64,000 nt of DNA from Acidobacteriia bacterium UBA6623 (GTDB lineage: Bacteria; Acidobacteriota; Terriglobia; Bryobacterales; UBA6623): contig DJHJ01000014.1 of NCBI GenBank assembly GCA_002433055.1, positions 62,001 through 126,000 on the forward strand, written 5' to 3'. Shown here one piece after another: positions 28,513 to 36,619 of this stretch. The translations under genes and the position numbers were made by a program. Positions within the stretch are counted from its first letter, which is position 1; each line of letters opens with the position of its first letter. Under the pieces are notes generated by a model. It searched no databases, had not been told where the DNA came from, and saw nothing but the letters and a program-made list of their open reading frames with translations.

Positions 28513-28743
28513 ATGGATATTGCGGAGAAGGTAAAAGAAATAATCTGCGAACAACTTAGCGTAGAAGAATCGGAAGTCACCGATGATGCTTCTTTCGTTG
28601 AGACGTTGAATGCTGATTCACTCGATATTGTCGAGTTGATTATGGCGTTTGAGGAAGCTTTCGATATTGAGATTCCTGATGAGCAAGCTGAAAAAATTAG
28701 AAGCGTAGGAGATGCTATTGCCTACGTAACAGAAAACAAGTAG
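28513..28743 (+). CDS. acpP: Acyl carrier protein
   Basis: 76 residues, acidic and helical, with the 4'-phosphopantetheine attachment serine (Ser36) in TLNADSLDIVELIM. The ATG at 28513 follows GGGAGG by 7 bases, so the longer frame from 28447 is rejected. It carries growing acyl chains in type II fatty acid synthesis. FabF follows by 35 bases, matching the conserved acpP-fabF order. The residue before DSL is Asn-Ala rather than the common Gly-Ala, which is within family variation. Confidence 0.97.
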   Translation: MDIAEKVKEIICEQLSVEESEVTDDASFVETLNADSLDIVELIMAFEEAFDIEIPDEQAEKIRSVGDAIAYVTENK

Positions 28744-28778
28744 AGAACGCCTACCAATCTAACGAGGGAAAATCTAAC

Positions 28779-30023
28779 GTGTCACGCAGAGTAGTGGTTA
28801 CCGGAGTCGGTTTGGTATCGCCAGTTGGTATCGGAACAGAAGAAACCTGGCAAGCGTTATGCGCTGGCACCAGTGGTATAGCTCCGATCACTCATTTCGA
28901 TGCCGAGCAGTTTGCATCACGCTTCGCTGGTGAGGTCAAAAATTTTGATCCTCTGGAGTACGTCGACAAGAAAGAGTTGAAGAAGATGGGGCGATTCATC
29001 TTCTTTGCCATCGCAGGGGCAGAGTTTGCTATGCGAGCTGCGGAGCTTAAACTAGAGCCGGCCTTTGCGGAGCGAGCGGGAGTTTATATTGGCAGCGGCA
29101 TTGGCGGATTCGACGTAATTGAGCGTGAACACCGCAATTTGCTCTCCGGTGGCCCACGGCGTATTTCCCCATTCTTTATTCCAGCCAGCATTGTCAATCT
29201 TGCTTCAGGACATGTTTCGATTCGCACTGGCGCTAAAGGGCCAAACTCGGCTACGGCAACGGCTTGTACGACGGGAGCACACGCGGTTGGTGACTCATTT
29301 CGTCTGATTGCTCGCGGTGATGCCGATGTGATGATCTGTGGAGGTGCGGAAGCTGCGATTACTCCTATGGGAGTTGGCGGTTTTGCTTCCATGAGGGCTC
29401 TGTCAACGCGCAACGAGAACCCCGAGCATGCTAGTCGTCCATGGGACAAACACCGCGATGGGTTTGTTGTGGGAGAAGGGGCAGGCATATTGATTCTTGA
29501 AGAATATGAGTTTGCCCGCCGCCGTGGTGCACCGATTGTTGCCGAACTTGTTGGTTACGGCATGAGTGGAGATTCCTACCACATCACCTCACCGCCTGAC
29601 GATGGAGATGGAGCCTGTCGTGTCATGCGAAATGCCATAGATGATGCCGGGATTTCTCCACAAGACATCGCTTACATCAATGCCCATGGAACTTCGACAC
29701 CAGTTGGGGACCGTATTGAATCGGAGGGAATAAAGAAGACATTTGGAGAGCATGCTTACAAGTTAGCTGTTAGTTCAACGAAATCTATGACCGGTCATTT
29801 ATTGGGGGGCGCTGGTGGCTTGGAAGCGGGGATTGTAGTGTTGGCATTGCGTGATCAAGTTGTGCCGCCAACGATCAACTATGAAACACCTGACCCTGAA
29901 TGTGATCTTGATTATGTTCCCAATCAAGCCAGGTCACTTGACATGGAATATGTACTCACAAATTCGTTTGGTTTCGGTGGAACCAACGGAGCTTTAGTCT
30001 TCAGGCGCTACATCGAAACATAG
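28779..30023 (+). CDS. fabF: 3-oxoacyl-[acyl-carrier-protein] synthase II
   Basis: 414 residues from GTG 28779, with GAGGGAAA upstream. The catalytic triad is visible: Cys163 in ATACTTGAH, His near 303 in NAHGTSTPVGD, and His near 340 in STKSMTGHLLGGAGG. The terminal NSFGFGGTNGALVF is also conserved. It condenses malonyl-ACP with acyl-ACP to elongate fatty acids. Gene order acpP-fabF supports this. It is followed 37 bases later by the electron transfer flavoprotein genes on the same strand, which may or may not share its transcript. Confidence 0.97.
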   Translation: MSRRVVVTGVGLVSPVGIGTEETWQALCAGTSGIAPITHFDAEQFASRFAGEVKNFDPLEYVDKKELKKMGRFIFFAIAGAEFAMRAAELKLEPAFAERAGVYIGSGIGGFDVIEREHRNLLSGGPRRISPFFIPASIVNLASGHVSIRTGAKGPNSATATACTTGAHAVGDSFRLIARGDADVMICGGAEAAITPMGVGGFASMRALSTRNENPEHASRPWDKHRDGFVVGEGAGILILEEYEFARRRGAPIVAELVGYGMSGDSYHITSPPDDGDGACRVMRNAIDDAGISPQDIAYINAHGTSTPVGDRIESEGIKKTFGEHAYKLAVSSTKSMTGHLLGGAGGLEAGIVVLALRDQVVPPTINYETPDPECDLDYVPNQARSLDMEYVLTNSFGFGGTNGALVFRRYIET

Positions 30024-30060
30024 ATTGGTAGCCATCAGTTCGGTGATGTAGCGTTTAGTC

Positions 30061-30834
30061 ATGAATATTTTTGTCTGCCTTAAGCAAACTCCTGCGCGTG
30101 ACTCTGTGATTCGTTTTGCCGACCACGGAAAACGGATAGATGAATCTGGTCTCACTTATGAATTGAATGAACCAGATGCTTTTGCTCTTGAAGAGGGTAT
30201 TCGTCTCAAAGAAGAAAACGGCGGTAAAGTTGTTGTTGTTTCAGTGGGTCCGGAGCGTGCCATAGCGGTGATTCGAGAAGCGCTTGCTAAAGGTGCAGAC
30301 CGCGGAATTTTGATTGAGAACGACGAGTCCTTTCAGGTGGATGCATTTGCGATAGCCAAGGCACTTGCTGCTGTCCTTTCCGAGGAATCGCCTGATATCG
30401 TTTTAACTGGTTTACAAGCTGACGATCTAGGTTTTGGCCAAACGGGCGTAATTCTTGCCGAATTACTAAATTTGCCACATGCCAGTATTGTCGTAAAAAT
30501 TGTTGAGATCTCTGATGGAAGTATTCGGGTTAGGAAAGAATTAGAGTCGGGGTGGTTTCAGAATATAGACATGCCCCTGCCGGCTTTACTCACAATTCAA
30601 TCTGGCACTAATAAACCTCGTTATGCGACCCTGATGGGCATCAAAAAAGCCAAAACAAAACCCGTAGAATACTACTCAATACGGGATCTTGGTGTTGAAC
30701 CTTTGAGAAGTCAAACCATCGAGAATTTTTATGCGCCACCCAAGACAAAGGAGACTCAATTTTTTGAAGGTTCGAGTCGTGAAGCTGCAGACAAACTCGC
30801 CGAAAAACTTAAATTCGAGGCACGGATACTATGA
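30061..30834 (+). CDS. etfB: Electron transfer flavoprotein beta subunit
   Basis: 257 residues with the ETF beta start MNIFVCLKQTPARDSVIRF, the family segment LNEPDAFALEEGIRLKEENGG, the GADRGILI region, and the AMP/FAD-adjacent VLTGLQADDLGFGQTG. The stop overlaps the alpha-subunit ATG by four bases (ATGA), so the two are translationally coupled. ETF accepts electrons from acyl-CoA dehydrogenases and passes them to ETF-quinone oxidoreductase. Neither partner is in the window, though the FadN-type enzyme fits the same pathway. Group assignment (housekeeping or bifurcating) was not attempted. Confidence 0.93.
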   Translation: MNIFVCLKQTPARDSVIRFADHGKRIDESGLTYELNEPDAFALEEGIRLKEENGGKVVVVSVGPERAIAVIREALAKGADRGILIENDESFQVDAFAIAKALAAVLSEESPDIVLTGLQADDLGFGQTGVILAELLNLPHASIVVKIVEISDGSIRVRKELESGWFQNIDMPLPALLTIQSGTNKPRYATLMGIKKAKTKPVEYYSIRDLGVEPLRSQTIENFYAPPKTKETQFFEGSSREAADKLAEKLKFEARIL

Positions 30835-31817
30835 GTGTTCTGGTCGTCGCTGAGCACCACGGTGGTAAGTGGCACAAAATGTCCTGGGATACACTCGTAG
30901 CAGGACAAACTGTTGCCGCTCTGCTCAAAACAGAGTTATCGGCGCTTATTTTAGGGGCACAGATTGAGCCACTTGCCGCAGAGTTGGCGACTCATCGCGT
31001 GGATCGTGTTTTTGTTGCCGAACATGAGTTACTATCTGAGTATTCTTCTGACGGTTATACCATAGCTATTCAACAGGTCATTGGGAGAGTATCGCCAGAT
31101 CTCATCTTGTTTCCACATAGCTATTTTGTCCGAGATTATGGTCCCAAGCTAGCTGCACGTCTAAATCGGTCTTTTCTAAACGATGTTATTGATATCAATG
31201 TCAAAGAAAATTGCATAAGATTCACTAGGCAGCTTTTCCAGGGGAAAATAAATGCTGATGTGACCTTTAGTGATGATTTGCCTCATTTCATTTCAATCCA
31301 ATCGGGCGCTTACCGTGGTGATACTCTCGAACCCACAGGTAATTTTGCCCCTGTCGAAAAAATTGATGTCACTATTGATCCAACAGATATTCGAACTCGA
31401 TACGGCGAATGGTTTCGTGAATCGAAAAGTAAGGTGGATCTTTCTTCGGCTGAAATCATTGTCTCAGTGGGCCGTGGCATTAAAGACCCCAAACATATTC
31501 CGATCGCTAAAGGGCTTGCTGAAGCATTAGGTGGTGAACTGGCCGCTTCGAGACCAGTCTGTGATAACGGTTGGTTGCCTCTAGAACGTCAAGTTGGCAG
31601 TTCGGGACAAACTGTTTCACCGAAGTTATATCTTGCAATTGGAATCTCGGGTGCTATCCAGCATGTCGTTGGTATGAAAGGGGCAGAGAAAATTGCCGCG
31701 ATCAACCAAGACGCCGGTGCCCCTATTTTCGAAATTGCTGATTACGGTATTATTGGCGATCTGTTTGAGGTAGTTCCTGCTCTAACTGAAGCGATCCTTG
31801 CTATCAAGGAGGACTAA
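30831..31817 (+). CDS. etfA: Electron transfer flavoprotein alpha subunit
   Basis: 328 residues. The C-terminal FAD-binding domain is clear: IIVSVGRGIKDPKHIPIAKGLAEALGGELAASRPVCDNGWLP, then the GQTVSPKLYLAIGISGAIQHVVGM segment and INQDAGAPIFEIADYGIIGDL. The N-terminal half holds the alpha-specific domain. It pairs with EtfB to form the FAD/AMP-binding heterodimer in the cytosol. The gene starts inside the etfB stop codon. No iron-sulfur or FixCX genes follow, so the nitrogen-fixation type of ETF is not supported. It is convergent with rpmE. Confidence 0.95.
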   Translation: MSVLVVAEHHGGKWHKMSWDTLVAGQTVAALLKTELSALILGAQIEPLAAELATHRVDRVFVAEHELLSEYSSDGYTIAIQQVIGRVSPDLILFPHSYFVRDYGPKLAARLNRSFLNDVIDINVKENCIRFTRQLFQGKINADVTFSDDLPHFISIQSGAYRGDTLEPTGNFAPVEKIDVTIDPTDIRTRYGEWFRESKSKVDLSSAEIIVSVGRGIKDPKHIPIAKGLAEALGGELAASRPVCDNGWLPLERQVGSSGQTVSPKLYLAIGISGAIQHVVGMKGAEKIAAINQDAGAPIFEIADYGIIGDLFEVVPALTEAILAIKED

Positions 31818-31860
31818 TTCACGGGTTCCAAATGACGGTATCCTCCTCCGCATCTGATGG

Positions 31861-32079
31861 CTAGTTTTTTGCGGCTTCCGTGCCAGCATATTTTCTCCGG
31901 AAACGTTCAACGCGTCCGGCCGTGTCGACCAACTTCTGCTTGCCAGTGAAGAAAGGGTGACACGAAGAGCAGATTTCTATATGAATGTCCCCCTTGTGGG
32001 TGGAACGCGTCTGGAAACTGCTGCCGCACGCACAGTTTACAGTTACTGACTCGTATCCAGGGTGAATGTCCGTTTTCAT
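31861..32079 (-). CDS. rpmE: 50S ribosomal protein L31 (zinc-binding form)
   Basis: 72 residues. MKTDIHPGYESVTVNCACG starts like L31 proteins. It carries the four zinc cysteines at 16, 18, 37 and 40 (CAC and CSSC), marking the zinc-containing C+ type. HPFFTGKQKLVDTAGRVERFRRKY is the conserved RNA-binding tail. Part of the large ribosomal subunit. Its upstream region holds an inverted GACCCT/AGGGTC repeat, but no zinc-repressor (Zur) operator can be asserted. Divergent from the PAP2 gene. Confidence 0.97.
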   Translation of the reverse strand: MKTDIHPGYESVTVNCACGSSFQTRSTHKGDIHIEICSSCHPFFTGKQKLVDTAGRVERFRRKYAGTEAAKN

Positions 32080-32252
32080 AACCTTATTCTCGTCTTGAGT
32101 GTAACACGACCCTGTAGAGGGTCTTGAGTTTTCACGTGCTTGGGAAGGAGTAGTAGAAAAATCATATAATCAAAACATAATTATTTTTGGTTTCTTTCCG
32201 TGCAAATTTCCTTTAAACGTGTTTAGTTAGTAGTAGTAACTTTGATGGATAT

Positions 32253-32789
32253 ATGGGCATTTCGTCTAAATGGTGGGAAAAAGTTGCTCGGCGTGACCGA
32301 CGGCTAACGGAGGCATTGAGGGCTTGGTCCCCTCCCCGAGTGGTACATTTGTGGATGGTAAGTTCTTCGCGCGGAGGTGACGGTTGGTTGTGGGGGTTAC
32401 TTGGCGCAGGTGTACTGTGGGCAGGGGGCGAACGACGTTATCAGGTTTTGCTCACAACAGCCGTGGCTGTTGTGGTAGCTATCGCTATCTTTAGTTTGAT
32501 CAAGCGCATAGCAGTTCGTAGTAGGCCGTGTGAGCTGTTTCCTTTCTCCTCATTCCAGAAAATTCCGCCTGACCGCTTTTCTTTCCCTTCTGGTCACTCA
32601 GTAACTGCTTTTGCTGTTACGGTTCCGCTCGGACTGTTTTACCCCTCTTATATGATCTGGCTAATGCTGTGTGCGACCAGTGTAGCGACCTCTCGGGTTG
32701 TTCTAGGCATGCACTTTGTTAGTGATGTAGTGGCTGGGTCGGTGATGGGTGCCGGGATTGGCTATATGGCCTATTCTCTGGTTAGTTAA
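32253..32789 (+). CDS. PAP2-family membrane phosphatase
   Basis: 178 residues with about four membrane helices. All three phosphatidic-acid-phosphatase signatures are present: the K-to-RP segment KRIAVRSRPCE (residues ~88-98), PSGHSVTAF (~112), and SRVVLGMHFVSDVVAG (~148) with catalytic His and Asp. It dephosphorylates a lipid phosphate such as phosphatidate, phosphatidylglycerol phosphate or undecaprenyl diphosphate, at the outer face of the inner membrane. The specificity is unknown. A TATAAT -10-like word lies at about 32164. The downstream reductase gene starts 22 bases after the stop. Confidence 0.88.
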   Translation: MGISSKWWEKVARRDRRLTEALRAWSPPRVVHLWMVSSSRGGDGWLWGLLGAGVLWAGGERRYQVLLTTAVAVVVAIAIFSLIKRIAVRSRPCELFPFSSFQKIPPDRFSFPSGHSVTAFAVTVPLGLFYPSYMIWLMLCATSVATSRVVLGMHFVSDVVAGSVMGAGIGYMAYSLVS

Positions 32790-32811
32790 TCCTCTTATGG
32801 GAGCTACGTTA

Positions 32812-33783
32812 ATGATTTCCATGAGTCAGTGCGATATCGCGCAAAAAAATCGTCCTGGGGGTATACCCACCCGTCGCCTAGGACGTACCAATGAACAAGT
32901 TTCAATTTTATGCCTAGGTGGCGCACATCTTGGGCGTGCCGGTGAATGGGACAAGCAAGAAGCCGTACGCATTGCACACACGGCGATAGACAATGGTGTA
33001 ACTTTTTTTGACAATGCTTGGGCGTATTTGGATGGTTGGGCGGAAGAGTGTATGGGTCTTGCTCTAGACAGAGGTTGGCGCAAGAAAGTTTTCTTAATGA
33101 CCAAAAACTCAGGACGCGATTATGGTCTTGCAAAAAAATGCCTCGACGATAGTCTGCGACGGCTTCGCACCGACTACATAGATTTGTGGCAGTTTCACGA
33201 GATCAACTATGACAACGACCCAGAATGGGTGTTTGAGAAGGGTGGCCTCAAATTTGCTCTCGAAGCACAGAAGGCAGGCAAGATTCGGTTTATCGGCTTT
33301 ACTGGCCACAAAGACCCCCGCATACATCAAAAGATGCTCAATAAGGGTTTTGAGTGGGCGACAGCTCAGATGCCCATAAATGTGATGGACTATTTTTATC
33401 GTAGTTTTCAGCGGGATGTTCTTCCTCTTTGCTTGAGTGGAGATGTTGGTGTTCTAGGTATGAAGTCACTGGGAGGAGGAGTAACCCAGGCAAAAATTCC
33501 ATTAGACACTACATTAACGGCTGAGCAATGTGTTCGTTACGCACTTAGCCAACCAATATCGACTCTTGTGCGTGGGTATACCAAAATAGAGCAGCTGGAG
33601 GCTGACATTAGCATTGCCCAGGATTTCGCTCCACTCAGCCTAGATCAGCAGCGAGATATTTTAGCCATTGCTGAAACTGATGCCGGAGATGGCAGACACG
33701 AACATTTCAAATCGACACGCCGATTCGATAACCCCATCTATCGTGAGATGCATGGTCTCCCGGTTACTGGAGACTCTCTGTAG
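32812..33783 (+). CDS. Aldo/keto reductase family protein
   Basis: The start at 32812 is preferred because GGGAG sits 8 bases ahead of it; an in-frame ATG nine bases later (32821) is equally possible, and the frame opened at 32749 overlaps the PAP2 gene. About 323 residues. The catalytic tetrad is visible: Asp and Tyr in TFFDNAWAYLDG, Lys in VFLMTKNSG, and His in LWQFHEIN. NADPH-binding residues lie in the C-terminal half (GVLGMKSLGGG, STLVRGYTK). It reduces an aldehyde or ketone in the cytosol; the substrate is unknown. Related proteins with a Tat signal occur in this group, but no signal peptide is seen here. Confidence 0.87.
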   Translation: MISMSQCDIAQKNRPGGIPTRRLGRTNEQVSILCLGGAHLGRAGEWDKQEAVRIAHTAIDNGVTFFDNAWAYLDGWAEECMGLALDRGWRKKVFLMTKNSGRDYGLAKKCLDDSLRRLRTDYIDLWQFHEINYDNDPEWVFEKGGLKFALEAQKAGKIRFIGFTGHKDPRIHQKMLNKGFEWATAQMPINVMDYFYRSFQRDVLPLCLSGDVGVLGMKSLGGGVTQAKIPLDTTLTAEQCVRYALSQPISTLVRGYTKIEQLEADISIAQDFAPLSLDQQRDILAIAETDAGDGRHEHFKSTRRFDNPIYREMHGLPVTGDSL

Positions 33784-33846
33784 AGTAGAATTGAAATACT
33801 CTTCTGGTTATACCGTTAACCATTACTGAACACCTACGCTCACAAT

Positions 33847-33972
33847 TCAATTTTTTTCTTCGCGATAACTCTTTAGAATTTCATCGAGAATATTGTAGTC
33901 CGGCAAGGAATCACTGTCTTTTTAATCTGGCCTAAGTTCGGCTGAAGGAGGTTTCGAGAAAGCAGACTCCGG
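33847..33972 (-). pseudogene. nadE: 3' remnant of an NAD synthetase gene, fused in frame behind the sulfatase
   Basis: About 42 codons read in the same frame as the sulfatase and resemble the C-terminus of glutamine-dependent NAD synthetase. The hallmark KPPSAELRPD is followed by a stop (TAA where the family has a Gln codon) and then KDSDSLPDYNILDEILKSY, ending at TGA. The family typically reads KPPSAELRPDQ then DSLPPYxxLDxIL. The 5' nine-tenths of the gene, including the ATP-binding SGG motif, is absent; sulfatase sequence occupies its place. The intact copy, if any, is outside the window. The stop within the match, a single C-to-T change from CAA, agrees with decay. Confidence 0.75.
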
Positions 33973-35388
33973 TTGGTAAGAAGGGTTCTTTCGGTGTAGC
34001 TTGGCCCCGGACTCTTGTAACCAAGTATGAATTTTACGACCCATTTTGATGGTACGATCGGGCATTTTCTCGGCGAGGTTGATAGTCTCTCCCTGATCGA
34101 TGGCGAGATCATAGAGTTCAACACTTGGTGGATCGTAGTTCTCTATCAATTTGTATTTTCCCGACCTAATAGCTGAACCTGGCCGTTTCGCTTGGGGGCT
34201 GTAGTGTGGGTAATACCAGAAAAGATCTCGCGGTGACCATGCTGAAGGATCTGTAAACAAAGAAACGAGACTGTGACCGTCAAGTTGTTTACCCGGTTGT
34301 GATTTCTCTCCTGCAAGTTCCGTAATTGTTGGGTACAAATCCGTTCCTATTACTGGTATGTCTGTGACGCTCCCTTTGTTGATCACACCTGGATACCATA
34401 AGACCAACGGAACGCGGATTCCTCCCTCGTAAAGATACCCTTTCCCCGCTCGTAGTGGTCGGTTGTTTGTGACTTGCGACTCACCACCGTTGTCAGAGCT
34501 AAAAATAACGATCGTCTTCTTGTCAATCTTAAGACGCTCGAGTGCTTCCATGATACGGCCGACGCTGTTGTCCACAGTTTCGATCATCGCGGCGTAACCC
34601 GCATTGAATTGTGAGTCATCGATTTTCAATTTCTCTTTATACTTGTCGATCAAAGTTTTTGGAGCTTCAATTGGCGTGTGGACGGCATAGTGTGTCAAGT
34701 AAAGGAAAAATTGCCGATTGTGGTGAGCATCCATGAAACGGATTGCTTCATCAGTTAACCTGTCTGTGAGATATTCGCCTTCTTTGCCCCCCACTAGGTT
34801 TTTGACGACTGGGTTCCAGGGATATCTTGTGGTTCGGTAGGGAAAAAAATATGACGCCGGCATGCCCTGCGTGTAACCCGCAACATTAACATCAAAGCCG
34901 TGATCGAGAGGCCAATAACCCTCAGCTCCAAGATGCCATTTCCCGATGCTTGCCGATACATAACCAGCTGATTTAAGAGCTCGAGCAAGCGAGATCTCTT
35001 CAAGTGGCAATTGCATGTGATCTTCTGGAGGGATAATACGTCCGTGCGTGGGGTAGCGATGACGTCCGATAGCTGTTATGTGACCGGTAAACCCCACTCG
35101 CGCCGTGGATTTTCCTGTCATCAAGCTTGCTCGACTTGGTGAGCAGACTGGGCAAGGTGAATATGCGCTTGTGAAACGAATTCCTTCGCTGGCCAGTTGG
35201 TCAATATGAGGGGTTTCGTAAAACGTACTACCCTGATAACCCACGTCGCTCCATCCAAGATCATCCACATAGAACAGGATGATGTTCGGTGGTGCTTCCG
35301 CTAACAATGGAATGCGCAAAATGTGAATTAGAATCAGAGCAGTAAGCCGTAGAGTTATCACAAAAGAGCCATGTGAGTTTGTAAACAT
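33922..35388 (-). CDS. Formylglycine-dependent sulfatase with NadE-derived C-terminal tail
   Basis: The start at 35388 is preferred because it opens a signal peptide (FVITLRLTALILIHILRIPL); longer frames to 35472 exist and the ribosome site is poor, so the start is uncertain. About 488 residues. Motifs: metal ligands in LFYVDDLGWSDVG (~39-50), the formylglycine site CSPSR with Cys82, GKWHLGAEGYWPLDHGFD, and FSSDNGGE. Cys82 needs a formylglycine-generating enzyme, not seen here. It cleaves sulfate esters, probably of polysaccharides, outside the cytoplasm. The sulfatase proper seems to end near KNPSYQPE; the last ~15 residues (SAFSKPPSAELRPD) belong to the nadE remnant. This marks a recombination junction. 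Confidence 0.88.
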   Translation of the reverse strand: MFTNSHGSFVITLRLTALILIHILRIPLLAEAPPNIILFYVDDLGWSDVGYQGSTFYETPHIDQLASEGIRFTSAYSPCPVCSPSRASLMTGKSTARVGFTGHITAIGRHRYPTHGRIIPPEDHMQLPLEEISLARALKSAGYVSASIGKWHLGAEGYWPLDHGFDVNVAGYTQGMPASYFFPYRTTRYPWNPVVKNLVGGKEGEYLTDRLTDEAIRFMDAHHNRQFFLYLTHYAVHTPIEAPKTLIDKYKEKLKIDDSQFNAGYAAMIETVDNSVGRIMEALERLKIDKKTIVIFSSDNGGESQVTNNRPLRAGKGYLYEGGIRVPLVLWYPGVINKGSVTDIPVIGTDLYPTITELAGEKSQPGKQLDGHSLVSLFTDPSAWSPRDLFWYYPHYSPQAKRPGSAIRSGKYKLIENYDPPSVELYDLAIDQGETINLAEKMPDRTIKMGRKIHTWLQESGAKLHRKNPSYQPESAFSKPPSAELRPD

Positions 35389-35490
35389 CTTAGTTACAAT
35401 ACACCAAATCATATTGAGTCTGATTTTGTCACTCGAGTAGTACGCAAGGTTTGTCTTTGTTGCGTGAGTCAAATGTTCAGACTGATTGAC

Positions 35491-35499
35491 TGATAGAAT
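35491..35499 (+). promoter_or_regulatory. Extended -10 promoter element before tRNA-Sec
   Basis: TGATAGAAT ends 10 bases before the first tRNA base, so transcription would start almost at the mature 5' end. No convincing -35 hexamer is seen at normal spacing. The same word appears upstream of acpP. Confidence 0.4.
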
Positions 35500-35509
35500 A
35501 TCCTAATCT

Positions 35510-35604
35510 GGAAGCTAGGCTTAGCCGGTGCTGGGCTCGGACTTCAAATCCGATGTTTGCTGTTTCACGGCAAGGGTGGGTTCGACTCCCACTAGCTTCC
35601 GCCA
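35510..35604 (+). tRNA. selC: tRNA-Sec (selenocysteine, anticodon UCA)
   Basis: 95 bases with CCA encoded. It folds as the selenocysteine-specific type: 8-bp acceptor (GGAAGCTA with TAGCTTCC), a long 6-bp D stem (CTTAGC/GCTGGG) with a four-base loop, an anticodon stem TCGGA/TCCGA around loop CTTCAAA with anticodon TCA, a 7-bp extra arm (TTGCTGT/ACGGCAA) and T stem GTGGG/CCCAC with TTCGACT. The 8+5 acceptor/T layout and the CUUCAAA loop match E. coli selC closely. It decodes UGA as selenocysteine with SelB and a SECIS hairpin. None of selA, selB, selD or a selenoprotein gene is recognised in the window. It sits between the sulfatase and the epimerase gene. Confidence 0.95.
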
Positions 35605-35641
35605 AAGTTTTTTGCGTAATTTTTCTGAGACGACTTTTACT

Positions 35642-36619
35642 TCAGCAAGTTGCGATATCTGAAGCCCAGTTTCGGTTTGTACGATACCATTCTGTGGACT
35701 GCTCTAGGCCGCGTTCGTATGTAGTTTTGGGTGCCCAGTTCAACAAACGAGAAGCCTTGGATATGTCTGCCCAGGTAACATTTACGTCGGCGCGATGAGC
35801 TGGCCGATAGTCAATCTGAGCTTTCCGGCCAACGAGATCTTCTATCCGTGTGATTATCTCGTTGATTGATACTGGTCGATTGGAACCAAGATTAACGATT
35901 TCATAACCTGTATTTTTTAGAGCTGCCACGGTTCCGAGTGCAATATCGTCAACAAAAGTGAAGTCCCGCAGTTGAGTTCCATCCCCATATACAATTACTG
36001 GTTCTCCTTCGTTGATCCATTTGACAAACCGAAAAATACTCATATCTGGCCGCCCAGCTGGGCCGTAAACTGTGAAATAACGAAGGATGGTAAGGTCCAA
36101 ACCATGGAGATGATGATAGGTGTAACATAACGCTTCAGCAGCTTTCTTTGAAGCGGCGTACGGGGAAAGCGGCATATTTGTGTCAGTCGCCTCGTGACAC
36201 GGTTTAGAATTTTCAGTGCCATATAGAGTTGATGTAGACGCAAAAACAAATTTTCCACAATTCGTTTGCCGGCAGAACTCCAGCAAGTTAAGTGTTCCGA
36301 TGGCATTCGTCTCGAAGTAAGACCAAGGATCTTTGACACTGTTACGAACGCCCGCTCTGGCGGCAAGGTGAAGAACTGCGGAAATTGGTTCACGTGCCGA
36401 AAAAGTTTGGGTCATTGCAGTCCGATCACAGATGTCACACTCGTAAAAAGAAAAACTACTGTACTTTTTTAGCTCTTCGAGTCTGTAATATTTAAGACGC
36501 ACGTCATATGATTTGTTGAGATTGTCGAGGCCAATTACGGTATGTCCTTGACATAGGAGAAGATCTGCTACTTTGGAGCCGATAAATCCCGCAATACCGG
36601 AAATTAGATAAAGTGACAT
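35642..36619 (-). CDS. NAD-dependent sugar-nucleotide epimerase (UDP-glucuronate 4-epimerase-like)
   Basis: 325 residues of the extended short-chain dehydrogenase family. NAD motif GIAGFIGSKVAD (8-19), catalytic Ser/Thr in FASTSTLYG and Tyr-Lys in YAASKKAAEAL. Sugar-binding region RYFTVYGPAGRPDMSIFRFVKWI is the form seen in UDP-glucuronate and UDP-galacturonate epimerases. It makes activated sugars for surface polysaccharide. It stands apart from the glycosyltransferase cluster by 10 kb, inside the patch between the two tRNA genes, and so may be a leftover of a polysaccharide locus. The C-terminus is close to normal length. Confidence 0.87.
   Translation of the reverse strand: MSLYLISGIAGFIGSKVADLLLCQGHTVIGLDNLNKSYDVRLKYYRLEELKKYSSFSFYECDICDRTAMTQTFSAREPISAVLHLAARAGVRNSVKDPWSYFETNAIGTLNLLEFCRQTNCGKFVFASTSTLYGTENSKPCHEATDTNMPLSPYAASKKAAEALCYTYHHLHGLDLTILRYFTVYGPAGRPDMSIFRFVKWINEGEPVIVYGDGTQLRDFTFVDDIALGTVAALKNTGYEIVNLGSNRPVSINEIITRIEDLVGRKAQIDYRPAHRADVNVTWADISKASRLLNWAPKTTYERGLEQSTEWYRTNRNWASDIATC

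Noticed and set aside
33922..33924. Sulfatase stop considered as a selenocysteine codon because tRNA-Sec is nearby
   Set aside because: The stop is TAA, not TGA, and the downstream match is to NadE with Gln at that place, so recoding is not supported.
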